DNA of 64,000 nt from Sulfitobacter marinus (GTDB taxonomy: Bacteria > Pseudomonadota > Alphaproteobacteria > Rhodobacterales > Rhodobacteraceae): the NCBI RefSeq assembly GCF_900116285.1, contig NZ_FPAJ01000002.1, forward strand, positions 558,001 to 622,000, in the 5' to 3' direction. Shown one piece after another: positions 1 to 8,999 of this stretch. Numbering within the stretch: position 1 is the stretch's first letter; every line of letters begins with the position of its first letter. Made by a program: the position numbers and the translations under genes. The notes below the pieces were generated by a model, which did no database searches, was not told the DNA's origin, and saw only the letters and a program-made list of their open reading frames with translations.

Positions 1-54
1 AAAGGCCCAATTCGCATCTGCGGCAATGACGGTGCGCTGCAGATGCGCAGATAG
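1..54 (+). CDS. possible 3' end of an upstream gene (truncated by window start)
   Basis: Frame 1 is open from the first base to a TAG at 52-54 and would encode 17 residues ending in Met-Arg-Arg. This is too little to identify a family, and the open frame could be chance. Bases 55-127 show no further coding signal; they lie downstream of the J-domain gene, which reads leftward. A short inverted repeat (ATCTGCG at 16-22 and CGCAGAT at 46-52) overlaps the stop region and could form a hairpin. Confidence 0.2.
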   Translation, partial: KGPIRICGNDGALQMRR

Positions 55-127
55 TCGTAACTGGGGGCGTCAACCGGGCACCGCAGCCACTTGGTCCATG
101 CCAGACCAAGGGAGCGCGATGCCGCGG

Positions 128-757
128 TTATTTGTCTTTAAAGTTGCGGCTGACTTTGATTTGGTCCCAGGCCCAGACGACCTCTTGCAGCTGTTCTTCC
201 TGGCTGCGGTCGCCGCCGTTCATGTCAGGGTGCAGAACCTTGATCAGTGCCTTGTATGCTTTGCGCACTTCGGGTTTGGTCCATGTGTCCTTGGCCTCGA
301 GGATCTCGATGGCGCGGCGTTCTGTCGGGGGCAGGCGGCGGCCGGCGGCGGGGCCTTTGCCGGGGTTTTGGGTCGCGTTCTTGCCAAGCACCTGATGGGG
401 GTCTTCGATGCCCAAACGGGCCCAGGCGCGCGCCTCGGGATCGCCAAGCGGTTTGGTGGTGCGTTCCCAGACTTTGTCCTTGGATTGCTGCGCGTTCAGT
501 TCAGCCTCGGTGGTGCCGTCAAAGAAGTTCCACTTGAGGTTATATTCCCGCACATGCTGCTGGCAGAACCAGAAATAATCGTCCAGCACATCGGGGGCCT
601 TGGGCGCGCGGTACTTGCCGGGCTCTTGACATCCCTCGTGGGAACACAGCCGCTGCGATGTCTCGGATGCACCGGACATACCCCTGCGGCCACGGGGGTT
701 TTTCTTTTTAGAAGACGACACGGACATGTCGAATCCAAAGGGATCAGGCTTGGGCAT
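128..757 (-). CDS. J-domain (DnaJ-like) co-chaperone with a Cys/His N-terminal motif
   Basis: A 209-residue protein whose C-terminal 55 residues form a J domain with the diagnostic HPD tripeptide at about residues 176-178 (VLHPDMNGG). It has no Gly/Phe region, CR-type zinc domain or DnaJ C-terminal domain, so it is a short type III J protein expected to stimulate a DnaK-type Hsp70 on specific clients. The N-terminal part has C38-x4-C43 followed by C65-x2-H68, a spacing that could bind zinc. Residues 15-27 are strongly basic. It is divergent from bolA with 74 bp between the starts. The family call is firm; the client is unknown. Confidence 0.85.
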   Translation of the reverse strand: MPKPDPFGFDMSVSSSKKKNPRGRRGMSGASETSQRLCSHEGCQEPGKYRAPKAPDVLDDYFWFCQQHVREYNLKWNFFDGTTEAELNAQQSKDKVWERTTKPLGDPEARAWARLGIEDPHQVLGKNATQNPGKGPAAGRRLPPTERRAIEILEAKDTWTKPEVRKAYKALIKVLHPDMNGGDRSQEEQLQEVVWAWDQIKVSRNFKDK

Positions 758-831
758 GATATGGACCTTTCCGACTCAGGACGATCACTCTAAAGATTGC
801 AGCGCCAGATTGAAGGGGGCTTTGCGAAAAA

Positions 832-1089
832 ATGTCAGTAACACAAGAAATTGCCGACCGCTTGGAAGCCGCCTTTGCGCCAACGGAATTGAATGTGGTG
901 GACGATAGCGAAAGCCATCGCGGGCATGCGGGCTTTCAAGAGGGGGGCGAAAGTCACTTCAACGTAAAAATCAGGTCCGCAAAATTCAAGGGCATGAACC
1001 GGATTGCCCGCCACCGGGCCGTGCATCAGGCCTTGGGGGCCGAGTTGATCGGCCGTATTCACGCGCTGGCGCTGGATCTCGACGTTTAG
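832..1089 (+). CDS. bolA: BolA family protein
   Basis: An 85-residue protein covering the whole BolA fold. The SHRGHAG and SHFNV segments and the basic helix with RHRAVHQAL are typical of the family. BolA proteins pair with monothiol glutaredoxins to handle [2Fe-2S] clusters, and some act as stress or morphology regulators. The ATG at 832 is the only in-frame start upstream of the conserved region. The gene is divergent from the J-domain gene. Its stop overlaps the end of the convergent DUF4177 gene by 4 bp. The subclass (BolA or IbaG/YrbA-like) cannot be set confidently. Confidence 0.88.
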   Translation: MSVTQEIADRLEAAFAPTELNVVDDSESHRGHAGFQEGGESHFNVKIRSAKFKGMNRIARHRAVHQALGAELIGRIHALALDLDV

Positions 1090-1514
1090 TCTTTTGTGGA
1101 CGGTTCAGATTTGGGCTGTTTCGACTTGGGCTGTTCAGAGGCGGCTGGTGTCGAAGCAGGCGCGGTGTTTTGCTCTGCACTTTCCGCGTCGGACTTGTCG
1201 TCGCCAGTCGGGCCATCTTGCGCCGGTGCGTCGTCTTGCGGTGCGGGCAATAGCTCTGGGTTAAACGCACTTGTGTCGCCGGCGTTTGGGCGGCGGAACA
1301 CCAGCATATTGCGCCATGCTTGGGTGGTTCCGGTCAGGCCAGCACGTTCGGTAGACGGCAACGTTTCCGCACGCTGATATTCCCAGCCCTCGCTTGCAAG
1401 GCTGTTCATCTGGACTTCTAATGCATGGGAAAAGCGGGCTTCTGCGCCTTTGATATCTTTGCTCTTCAGGCCCTTCTTGGGTGCGGGAACGACTTTGTAT
1501 TCGTAGCGGGGCAT
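1086..1514 (-). CDS. DUF4177 domain-containing protein
   Basis: A 142-residue protein. Residues 1-80 match the pattern of DUF4177 proteins: a start with RYEYKVVPAP, then a helix ending in LASEGWEYQRAETLP and a strand with LVFRRP. The last 60 residues are a low-complexity Asp/Pro/Ala/Ser/Lys tail, probably disordered and not part of the domain. It has no signal peptide or membrane segment. The biochemical role of the family is unknown. The gene is convergent with bolA and shares 4 bp with it; the 105 bp on its other side show nothing definite. Confidence 0.75.
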   Translation of the reverse strand: MPRYEYKVVPAPKKGLKSKDIKGAEARFSHALEVQMNSLASEGWEYQRAETLPSTERAGLTGTTQAWRNMLVFRRPNAGDTSAFNPELLPAPQDDAPAQDGPTGDDKSDAESAEQNTAPASTPAASEQPKSKQPKSEPSTKD

Positions 1515-1619
1515 GACCGTCCTTTGGCGTTGTTCGCTGCGTCTTAGCCTATCACGAACTTCCGCACAACGTGTCGGGTGTTTTACTTTTGCAACTTAAC
1601 GGGTGATGCTTCTTGTCGG

Positions 1620-2087
1620 TTACTTTTTCAGTCCGATTTTGCGGCCAGCACGGTCGGGAAAGGGCAGGCTGCTGTGGGCTTGCTTCATCGCGTCAAGCTT
1701 GGACAGGATCGATTGCGGCATGGGGGTGACGCGGGGGCCGGACTGATCAACATGCAAGGTCAACGCCTCGCCGGTGGCGGCCAGCCAGCCGTCTTCGTGC
1801 CAGAGCTCGGTGAAAGTGTGGAACCGTTTTTCGTCGAAATCCAACAGTTGGAAGGTGCAATAGGTCTGAGCACCCTCATGTAGTTCGCGAATATAGCAGA
1901 TGTGAAATTCGGCCACATAGGTCGTGCAGCCCTGTTTCTGATAGTCGGGCCCAAAACCGATCTGTGTATAGGCATCATCGACGGCGTTATCCATCAAGAC
2001 CGAATAATAGGCCATGTTCAGATGGCCGTTAAAATCGATCCATTCAGGTTTCACGATCCGGGGGGAGGAGCGGAAAGGGGTGTCCAT
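1620..2087 (-). CDS. thioesterase family (hotdog-fold) protein
   Basis: A 155-residue single-domain protein with a 4HBT-type hotdog pattern. WIDFNGHLNMAYYSVLMDNAVDD contains the Asp-x-x-x-H/N region in which family members place their catalytic acid, and QLLDFDEKRFHTFTELWHEDG forms the central strands. Such enzymes hydrolyse acyl-CoA thioesters. The sequence resembles the thioesterases associated with carnitine/betaine metabolism, but no such genes lie nearby, so the substrate is left open. The gene reads leftward and precedes gatB by 532 bp of its own length plus a 96-bp gap, so it may be transcribed alone. Confidence 0.75.
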   Translation of the reverse strand: MDTPFRSSPRIVKPEWIDFNGHLNMAYYSVLMDNAVDDAYTQIGFGPDYQKQGCTTYVAEFHICYIRELHEGAQTYCTFQLLDFDEKRFHTFTELWHEDGWLAATGEALTLHVDQSGPRVTPMPQSILSKLDAMKQAHSSLPFPDRAGRKIGLKK

Positions 2088-2183
2088 TAGAAAGCCTTTC
2101 GAAAGATGTGGCTGAGGGCAGCGGGGCGCGCCGTTTTCTTTGAAAGAAAACGGGTCGGAATTTTTGAAAATTCCGCGTCTCCC

Positions 2184-3695
2184 TTAGCCGTTCAGCTTTT
2201 TCGCCACGATTTGGTTCACAGCTTTCGGGTTCGCCTTGCCACCCGTTGCCTTCATGGTTTGGCCAACAAACCAGCCTGCCAGCTTGGGGTTCTCGCGGGC
2301 TTTGGCGACTTGATCGGGGTTCGCTGCAATGATCTCGTCCACGGCGGCCTCGATCGCACCTGTATCGGTAACCTGCTTCATACCACGCTCTTCGACGATT
2401 ACCGCAGGGTCGCCGCCTTCGGTATAGATGATCTCGAACAGGTCCTTGGCGATCTTGCCGGAAATGGCGTCAGAGGCGATCAGATCGACCACACGGCCCA
2501 ATTGGGCAGGGGTGACAGGGCTGTCATTAATCGTCTTTTCATCTTTCTTGAGGCGGCCGAACAATTCGTTGATCACCCAGTTTGCAGCCATCTTGCCGTC
2601 GCGGCCTTTGGCCGTTTCCTCAAAATACCGCGCACTATCCAGATCAGCCGTCAATACCGAAGCATCATAGTCGCTGAGGCCGAAGTCGTTGATAAAACGC
2701 GCCTTCTTGGCATCTGGTAGTTCTGGCAAGTTCGCACCGATCTCATCGACCCACGCCTGTTCAATGACCAAAGGCAGCAGGTCGGGGTCCGGGAAATAGC
2801 GATAATCATGCGCTTCTTCCTTGGACCGCATGGAACGTGTTTCCATCTTGTCCGGATCAAACAGCCGGGTTTCTTGCGTGACTTCGCCGCCACCTTCAAC
2901 GATGGCGATCTGGCGTTTCGCTTCGACTTCGATTGCTTGTTGGATAAACCGCATGGAGTTCATGTTCTTGATCTCGCAGCGGGTGCCGAGATGGCCGAAA
3001 TCCTGTGTCGCCTGGTATTTTTCGTACTGGCCGGGCAGGCAAATCGACACGTTCACGTCTGCACGCATCGCACCAGACTGCATATCGCCGTTACACGTGC
3101 CCAGATAGCGCAGGATCTGGCGCAGCTTGGTCAGATAGGCGGCGGCCTCTTCGGGGCCACGGATGTCAGGTTTGCTGACGATCTCCATCAGGGCAACGCC
3201 TGTACGGTTCAGGTCAACGAATGACATGTTCGGGTCCATATCGTGAATGGATTTACCGGCGTCCTGTTCAAGGTGGATGCGCTCCACCCGCACCAGACGT
3301 GCCGTGTTGTCACCCATTTCAACCAATACTTCACCTTCGCCCACGATTGGATGGTAAAGCTGCGAGATCTGATAGCCTTGGGGCAGGTCAGGGTAGAAAT
3401 AGTTTTTGCGGTCGAACGCGCTTTCGAGGTTGATCTGCGCCTTCAGGCCCAGCCCCGTGCGTACTGCTTGTTCAACGCAGAATTCGTTCAATGTAGGCAG
3501 CATACCCGGCATCGCCGCATCCACGAAAGACACGTTGCTGTTCGGCTCGGCCCCGAATTTGGTAGAGGCGGCCGAGAACAGCTTGGCATTGGACAACACC
3601 TGCGCGTGGACTTCCATCCCGATCACCAATTCCCAATCATGTTTGGCACCGGCAATTGTGCGGACTTTGGGGGTGTCGTAGGTCAGGTCAAGCAT
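2184..3695 (-). CDS. gatB: Asp-tRNA(Asn)/Glu-tRNA(Gln) amidotransferase subunit B
   Basis: A 503-residue protein of normal family length. It has the GatB N-terminal signature [12 protein letters not shown] near residue 21, the [13 protein letters not shown] segment, the tail domain, and a C-terminal YqeY-like tRNA-binding region ([28 protein letters not shown]). GatB is the kinase/tRNA-binding subunit of GatCAB, which transamidates mischarged Glu-tRNA(Gln) or Asp-tRNA(Asn) in the cytoplasm. gatC and gatA are not in the window, so the complex is encoded at separate loci. The leader of 17 residues before WELVIG is common in alphaproteobacterial GatB. Confidence 0.97.
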   Translation of the reverse strand: MLDLTYDTPKVRTIAGAKHDWELVIGMEVHAQVLSNAKLFSAASTKFGAEPNSNVSFVDAAMPGMLPTLNEFCVEQAVRTGLGLKAQINLESAFDRKNYFYPDLPQGYQISQLYHPIVGEGEVLVEMGDNTARLVRVERIHLEQDAGKSIHDMDPNMSFVDLNRTGVALMEIVSKPDIRGPEEAAAYLTKLRQILRYLGTCNGDMQSGAMRADVNVSICLPGQYEKYQATQDFGHLGTRCEIKNMNSMRFIQQAIEVEAKRQIAIVEGGGEVTQETRLFDPDKMETRSMRSKEEAHDYRYFPDPDLLPLVIEQAWVDEIGANLPELPDAKKARFINDFGLSDYDASVLTADLDSARYFEETAKGRDGKMAANWVINELFGRLKKDEKTINDSPVTPAQLGRVVDLIASDAISGKIAKDLFEIIYTEGGDPAVIVEERGMKQVTDTGAIEAAVDEIIAANPDQVAKARENPKLAGWFVGQTMKATGGKANPKAVNQIVAKKLNG

Positions 3696-3817
3696 CGGGG
3701 CACCTTTGGCAACTTTGGTAACATCGCTTGGTCATAAGACAGGGGGCGGGGTGCTGCAAGAGGTGCCTTGGCCGCGGCGGGGCAATAGCAACCGGCGTGC
3801 CGCGAAAGCGTGCCGGT

Positions 3818-5146
3818 TTAAAAAGCGTGCGCTTGGGGGCCGTCTTCGGTGAAAACGATATGTTTGCCCGCAGCGATTTCAGATTTGAACAGGCCCGCCA
3901 TAATGCGCATGGCGTCGTCACGGCCCGCTGCTGCAAATTTGCGTGGCGAGCTGATGCGCAGATTGTTGTCAAACCCATGTGCCGCATGGGCCCATACCAT
4001 CGGGTGCAATTCTGTCAGATGTTCGCGGACGATCCATTCGGTACAGCCCGCGATCTGGGCTCGGGCAGCGTTTGCCTTGTCGTTTCCGGTGAAACCCTGA
4101 CCAATGGTATTGGCGCAATAGGCCGCCAGAAGATTGGCGGTGTATGCGTTTTGATTGCGTCCCAAAATATCGTGTAGCCCGTCGATAAAGAACGGCAAAT
4201 CCAGATTGGCACATGCCTCGTCATCGCATGAAATCGCGTCGAACTGTACCCAGGTGTAACCGCCAGCGCCCCAAATCTGTTGGGTACGGGCGGCCGTGCG
4301 CCGGGCCTCAAGCTCAAGCTGTGCGTAGCTGCCGAACCAGCGTGGCAACAGATGATTGCCCATCGCGCGCATCGGGCCGGGGTTCAGCGGGTTGAGGTCG
4401 ATCAAATGTTCGTATCTGTCGGCCACGCGATCCTTGCTGGCCGGGCCGCTGACCTGCGCACAATGTGTGGCTGCAAGCAAAGGACTGTTGGCATGTTGCG
4501 CCAGAAAGGGCGTAATAATATCGTCAGCGCGGGCAAGATGTGCCTCGAACGCATCGCGATTACGCCGGGCGATGTCCTGATCCCAGCCGGTGCCACGCCA
4601 CGCCCAGCCGATATCGATATGGGCCTGCGCAACAATGCAGGCAATGATGTAGTCATCGGGGTGCTCTTCCAGCACATGTTCAAATTCTTCGATGCCGGTC
4701 AGGACTTCCTTGGCGACGCGGCGGTCGCTGTCGCGGATGGCATGTTCGGCGGCCAGAACCACATCGGCGCGCGCGCCAAAGGCGATCAGGTCGGCGACGG
4801 GCATCAACCCCGAAGTCAGGGTGCCAGCAAGGTCATATTCGCGGATGCGTTGGCTGAGGGCTGCCCAGTTTTCCTGACGGACCAGACGTTGCCCAGTTTG
4901 TTGAAACCCGTCACGGGCGCTTTCCTCGGCTGTGGGGTTGGGGCAGTCGATTTTTAGCACGCCGTTGCCTGTGCCGGTGGACCCATCTGCGGGGCCGGTG
5001 GTCTGACGGGCGCTGTGCAGGCGGCTTGGGGCGTGGGAGGCTTGTTCCGATACCCCAGGAACAGAAGGTGTTGCGGCATTGTCTGCAGTACCTTGCGGCG
5101 TCAAAGACGTTTGCTTTCGTTTGAAGAAGTTCTTGATCTGCAGCAT
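3818..5146 (-). CDS. hypothetical alpha-helical protein
   Basis: I do not recognise a named family. The frame is open up to 5293, but the ATG at 5146 (MLQIKNFFKRKQT) is the sensible start because the 49 residues before it look non-coding. This gives 442 residues. A basic N-terminus and a low-complexity Thr/Ser/Ala/Gly stretch are followed by about 350 residues of Ala- and Trp-rich helices that resemble tetratricopeptide-like repeats by eye. There is no signal peptide or membrane span. Several Trp/Gly motifs (DIGWAWRGTGWDQD, WGAGGYTWVQFD) would be good search seeds. It lies alone between gatB and a small membrane protein. Confidence 0.7.
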   Translation of the reverse strand: MLQIKNFFKRKQTSLTPQGTADNAATPSVPGVSEQASHAPSRLHSARQTTGPADGSTGTGNGVLKIDCPNPTAEESARDGFQQTGQRLVRQENWAALSQRIREYDLAGTLTSGLMPVADLIAFGARADVVLAAEHAIRDSDRRVAKEVLTGIEEFEHVLEEHPDDYIIACIVAQAHIDIGWAWRGTGWDQDIARRNRDAFEAHLARADDIITPFLAQHANSPLLAATHCAQVSGPASKDRVADRYEHLIDLNPLNPGPMRAMGNHLLPRWFGSYAQLELEARRTAARTQQIWGAGGYTWVQFDAISCDDEACANLDLPFFIDGLHDILGRNQNAYTANLLAAYCANTIGQGFTGNDKANAARAQIAGCTEWIVREHLTELHPMVWAHAAHGFDNNLRISSPRKFAAAGRDDAMRIMAGLFKSEIAAGKHIVFTEDGPQAHAF

Positions 5147-5382
5147 TTGTCGTCCAATTTCCGTTCGCCAGTTTTCGAGTGTGCATCCTGTCAGATCAAT
5201 CTGGTCCGAGATTCGGGCGCAAACATGGCTTTGCCAAGGTTCATCTGAGAAGTTTTTACAGCTTCCGCGTGTTTTACGGCTAAATTCTGGCAAGGTCTGG
5301 ACACCCGAAACAAGGGTGTTGTCGGGCGATAGGTGGCTGAAAACACAGCTTTGTGATGGATGCGACGACGGAATGCCTTCGG

Positions 5383-5408
5383 CGAGGATATTTTAGAGCC
5401 AGAGAAGC
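5383..5408 (+). repeat. dispersed intergenic box, GATATTT/GAGCCAGAGAAG subtype
   Basis: The sequence reads GAGGATATTTTAGAGCCAG then AGAAG and closely resembles the box at 35560-35584. It lies in the 269-bp gap (5147-5415) between two minus-strand genes and is antisense to them. This copy lacks the GC-rich hairpin seen beside other copies. The rest of the gap shows no gene I can support. Confidence 0.5.
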
Positions 5409-5415
5409 GAGGCGG

Positions 5416-5859
5416 TCATTGCTTGAGGCTGAAGTGATGGCGTTCGGTTTTCAAGTTGCGCGCGTTCAAAGCCTGTTCAAAGGCCTTGTGCGGTGGGGTC
5501 GCCTCGTACGGGATGCGGAGCTTGCGGCCCGTGTTGAGGATGACAGTCGCGCGGGTCGAAAAGTCGAGCCGCGTATCAAGGCGAATATGGCTGATTTCGG
5601 GCAGGCTTATCTCGGCGGTGCGGTTGCCGCTATGCCACGTAAGGCTGGTGGGGCTGAGGCTGAGACCCGCAGCGGGGTTCGCCACAACATCATAGAGTGC
5701 GGGGAGCGAACATATCCCGATGACACCGATGATCAGAGGCGCGGCGTCGAGAGACACCCAAGCGTAAAGCAACGCAGCCCAAAGTAAGATGAGAACAGAA
5801 ATGCCGAGGGAGTTGCGCCCCCGCCGTCCGTAGTTATAGCTTTCAGCCACCATATTCAC
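5416..5859 (-). CDS. small membrane protein, unrecognised
   Basis: A protein of 147 residues from a GTG at 5859, or 145 from the ATG at 5853; neither has a clear Shine-Dalgarno sequence. Residues 15-58 form a hairpin of two hydrophobic helices (LGISVLILLWAALLYAWVSL, then APLIIGVIGICSLPALYDVV). A soluble C-terminal domain of beta character follows (LSLSPTSLTWHSG, ISHIRLDTRLDFSTRATVILNTGRKLRIP), like the PH-like tail of many bacterial membrane-associated proteins. It lies 40 bp downstream of pepN on the same strand and may be cotranscribed with it. Function unknown. Confidence 0.7.
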   Translation of the reverse strand: MNMVAESYNYGRRGRNSLGISVLILLWAALLYAWVSLDAAPLIIGVIGICSLPALYDVVANPAAGLSLSPTSLTWHSGNRTAEISLPEISHIRLDTRLDFSTRATVILNTGRKLRIPYEATPPHKAFEQALNARNLKTERHHFSLKQ

Positions 5860-5899
5860 CGCTGGATATCGCGGGTCTGGGGCGGGCGGCCTGCATCTA

Positions 5900-8452
5900 T
5901 CATGCGCCTCTTATGCGGGTCAGCATCTCTTTGGTGTCGCGCGAAAGTTTTGGTTGCGCGAGGATGCGATCAAGTTCGGTTTTAATCATATCCTGCCGGT
6001 TTGCATCATAACGTTTCCACGTCTGGAAGGCAGAGCACATGCGCGCCGTGGTTTGCGGGTTCACGGGGTCAAGTTTGATCAGCCAGTCGGCCAGCAGACG
6101 ATAACCCGCACCCGATGCATGGTGGAACCCGGCGTGATTGGCGGCAAAGGCCCCCAGTACCGACCGGAACCGGTTGGGGTTCTTCCAGTTGAAATCGGCA
6201 TGTTTGGTCAAGGTTTCTACGACTTCATGCGCGTCTTCGGGGTCCGCTTCGGTGACTTGGAGGCCAAACCATTTATCCATCACCAGACGGTCGTTTCGCC
6301 ATTGTGCCTCAAAGACTTGCAAGGCGGTGCTGCCTTTGCCCACGCGGATGAGGTTGGCCAAGGCATTAAGCTGCTGGGTCATGTTATCAGCGGCGTCATA
6401 TTGTTTTTGCGCTGCGGTGCCACCATCGGTGCGGGTGAGCAGCGACAGGGCGGCATTGGCCAGCGCCCGTTTGCCCGATTGCGCAGCATTGGGTTGGTAC
6501 GCTTCGGTCACTGTGTGGCGCATATAAAGCGTCGGCACCAGATTGGCGTAGGATTTGGCCATCGCATCGCTGGTGGTCTCTACTGCGGCATAGATGATGT
6601 CGGGGTCGGGGGTATGGCCGTCTTCGGCCAAGGCGCGTGCCAGTTCGGATTGCGACGGCAGGCCCAGCATCAAGGCGCGGTAAGCAGGATCAAGATGTTC
6701 GTCGCCGATCACAGCGCGGATGCCTTGCAGCCAATCCTTGTTCGGGTTCTTCCCTTCAAGGATCATCGCGATCAGCGACTTGCGGGCCAAGATGCGGCCC
6801 TGTTCCCAGCGGTTGAAGGGATCGGTATCATGGGCCAACAGATGGGCACGGTCGGCATCGCTTAGGTCTTGGGTCAGCACAACAGGGGCGGAAAAGCCGC
6901 GCAGCACGGATGCGATGGGGCGGGTACCTAAGTTGTCAAAGACAAAGCTTTGTTCGGCTTGGGTCATCTCAAGCACCACGGTTGGCTCAACCTCGTCGCC
7001 GTCTTGGTCGATCAGGCCAACGGCGATGGGCAACACTTGCGGCTGCGGGTCCGGCGTGGCGGCGCTGGGCGGGGTGTGCTGCTTAAAGTTCAGCGTCAGC
7101 TTGCCGTGATCCCAGTCTTCGGTCACCGACAGACAGGGGGTGCCGGCTTGGGAATACCAGCGCTTGAATTGCGTCAAATCGCGGCTAGTGGTGTCTTCGA
7201 ACACTTTCAGCCAATCCTCGATCGTGCAGGCCTGACCATCATGGCGGTCGAAATAGAGATCAACCGCGTCTGAATAAGCCTGATCACCGACCAGTGATTT
7301 CAGCATGCCAATGACTTCGGCCCCTTTTTCATAAACCGTGGCGGTGTAGAAGTTGTTGATTTCCTGAAAGCTTGCCGGGCGCACGGGGTGGGCCAGCGGC
7401 CCTTGATCTTCGGGGAATTGACGGGCGCGCAGGTCGATTACATCGCCGATGCGTTTCACAGGGGCCGACCGCATGTCGGAGGTGAATTGACTGTCGCGGA
7501 AAACGGTCAGCCCTTCCTTGAGGCACAGCTGAAACCAGTCACGGCAGGTGATGCGGTTGCCTGTCCAGTTGTGGAAATACTCATGGGCGATAATCGCCTC
7601 GATCCGTTCGAAATTCATATCGGTCGAGGTTGCAGGCGAGGCGAGCACGGCGGAGGAGTTGAAGACGTTCAGCCCCTTGTTTTCCATCGCGCCCATGTTG
7701 AAATCATCCACGGCAACGATGTTGAACAGATCAAGGTCGTATTCGCGGCCATAGACCTCTTCGTCCCATTTCATTGAATCCTTCAACGCCTGCATGCCAA
7801 AGGCGCATTTGCCTTCGTCGCCGGGCCGCACATAGAGGTTAAGTGCAACATCGCGGCCAGATTTGGTTGTGAAACTGCCCGGGTGTGCGACCAAATCGCC
7901 GGCAACAAGGGCGAACAGATACGCGGGCTTAGGCCACGGATCGTGCCATTGCGCGCTGTGGGTGTCCGTGCTGATCGGATTGCCATTGGACAGCAGCACC
8001 GGATGCGGGCCGTTGATGGTGACGGTGAACACGGCCATCACGTCGGGCCGGTCGGGATAGTAGGTGATCTTGCGAAAGCCCTCGGCCTCGCATTGGGTGC
8101 AATACATGCCGTTCGACATATAAAGCCCCTCAAGCGCGGTGTTGCCGGTCGGGTCGATTTCAACCTCGGCCTCCCATAAAAACGGCCCATCAGGCACGTC
8201 GCAGGTCAGGCCCTCTGCGGTGAATTTGGGTGTGACAGGCTTGCCATCGATTTTTGCGCTGATCAGTTTCAGATTTTCCCCGTTCAGCAGGAACGTGGGG
8301 TCTGTGGCCTCGGGGTTGGGATGAAAGGCGATGGCGCTTTTGACGCGGGTGATGTGCGGGTCAAGGTCAAATTGCAGCGCGACGCTGTCGATAATAAAGC
8401 CGTAAGGCGTGTAATCGGCTAAGTATATCGTCTGATGGGCGTCTTCGCGCAT
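5900..8452 (-). CDS. pepN: aminopeptidase N (M1 family metallopeptidase)
   Basis: An 850-residue zinc aminopeptidase, about the length of E. coli PepN (870). It has the substrate-anchoring GAMEN motif at about residues 254-258 and the zinc site HEYFH at 290-294, with the third ligand Glu at about 313 (LKEGLTVFRD). The N-terminal beta domain and the long C-terminal helical domain are present, without a signal peptide, so it is cytosolic. It trims N-terminal residues from peptides. The start at 8452 (MREDAHQTIYL) is chosen over an upstream frame extension because an AAAGGAAA ribosome site precedes it. Peptide transport genes lie elsewhere in the window. Confidence 0.96.
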   Translation of the reverse strand: MREDAHQTIYLADYTPYGFIIDSVALQFDLDPHITRVKSAIAFHPNPEATDPTFLLNGENLKLISAKIDGKPVTPKFTAEGLTCDVPDGPFLWEAEVEIDPTGNTALEGLYMSNGMYCTQCEAEGFRKITYYPDRPDVMAVFTVTINGPHPVLLSNGNPISTDTHSAQWHDPWPKPAYLFALVAGDLVAHPGSFTTKSGRDVALNLYVRPGDEGKCAFGMQALKDSMKWDEEVYGREYDLDLFNIVAVDDFNMGAMENKGLNVFNSSAVLASPATSTDMNFERIEAIIAHEYFHNWTGNRITCRDWFQLCLKEGLTVFRDSQFTSDMRSAPVKRIGDVIDLRARQFPEDQGPLAHPVRPASFQEINNFYTATVYEKGAEVIGMLKSLVGDQAYSDAVDLYFDRHDGQACTIEDWLKVFEDTTSRDLTQFKRWYSQAGTPCLSVTEDWDHGKLTLNFKQHTPPSAATPDPQPQVLPIAVGLIDQDGDEVEPTVVLEMTQAEQSFVFDNLGTRPIASVLRGFSAPVVLTQDLSDADRAHLLAHDTDPFNRWEQGRILARKSLIAMILEGKNPNKDWLQGIRAVIGDEHLDPAYRALMLGLPSQSELARALAEDGHTPDPDIIYAAVETTSDAMAKSYANLVPTLYMRHTVTEAYQPNAAQSGKRALANAALSLLTRTDGGTAAQKQYDAADNMTQQLNALANLIRVGKGSTALQVFEAQWRNDRLVMDKWFGLQVTEADPEDAHEVVETLTKHADFNWKNPNRFRSVLGAFAANHAGFHHASGAGYRLLADWLIKLDPVNPQTTARMCSAFQTWKRYDANRQDMIKTELDRILAQPKLSRDTKEMLTRIRGA

Positions 8453-8554
8453 GATTTTTCCTTTGTGTCGGAACTTAGTGTTCGGATGGGACGTTAATCC
8501 TGCAACCAACCACCCGCAAGGCGGGAATAGGAAACGATTAACCGGAGAATGATT

Positions 8555-8794
8555 ATGTCAGCACCCGATACGAATATCGACAAGCAAGAGCATCAACACA
8601 AGCCCGCCCTACTGGGGATCAGGGGCGCGATGATATTTGGCGTCCTGATGGTTATGCTGCTGTTGTTCTTTGTTGTGGACAACGGACGTGAAGACATGGC
8701 GACAGAGGCTTCAGTGATTGAACAAGACGCAGGCGCCGCGAGCGTGGACGCAACGGCCGAACCCGTTGGAACTGTGACGACCGACAGCAACTAA
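8555..8794 (+). CDS. small single-pass membrane protein, unrecognised
   Basis: A 79-residue protein from the ATG at 8555. An in-frame ATG at 8549 is unlikely because GGAG at 8544-8547 is only 1 nt from it but 7 nt from 8555. One membrane helix (AMIFGVLMVMLLLFFVV) follows a charged, His-rich N-terminus; the C-terminal half is acidic and Ala/Val/Thr-rich. No family is recognised. It is divergent from pepN (102 bp between starts) and is followed by a good terminator, so it is probably a monocistronic gene. Confidence 0.65.
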   Translation: MSAPDTNIDKQEHQHKPALLGIRGAMIFGVLMVMLLLFFVVDNGREDMATEASVIEQDAGAASVDATAEPVGTVTTDSN

Positions 8795-8818
8795 AGGTTT
8801 TTGATTTTAAAGATTTCG

Positions 8819-8848
8819 GGCAGGTTCTGGCAACAGGGCCTGCCTTTT
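8819..8848 (+). terminator. intrinsic terminator after the small membrane protein
   Basis: GGCAGG (8819-8824) pairs with CCTGCC (8839-8844) and is followed immediately by TTTT. The loop is rather long (14 nt). Position and T-run fit termination of the gene ending at 8794. Confidence 0.55.
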
Positions 8849-8902
8849 CCTATGTCTTATGGATCTTTGTTAGGTCTCATTGAAAAACGCTGCCTAGGAT
8901 GG

Positions 8903-8925
8903 ATTGGTAATATAATTTTACCAAT
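8903..8925. promoter_or_regulatory. palindromic operator candidate upstream of malate synthase, overlapping a TATAAT box
   Basis: A perfect 8-bp inverted repeat, ATTGGTAA (8903-8910) and TTACCAAT (8918-8925), flanks TATAATT. The TATAAT at 8911-8916 could be a -10 element, so a bound repressor would cover it. ATTGGT/ACCAAT arms resemble operators of FadR-subfamily GntR regulators such as PdhR or GlcC, although the spacing here is wider. It lies 75 bp before the glcB start. The palindrome is seen directly; the regulator is inferred, and none is encoded nearby. Confidence 0.6.
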
Positions 8926-8999
8926 ACTGCTTGCCCAAGGGGGTGTTACCTCTTAAGAATTTCCAAAAGCGATCGCTGACGGAACCCAAGGAGCATTCA

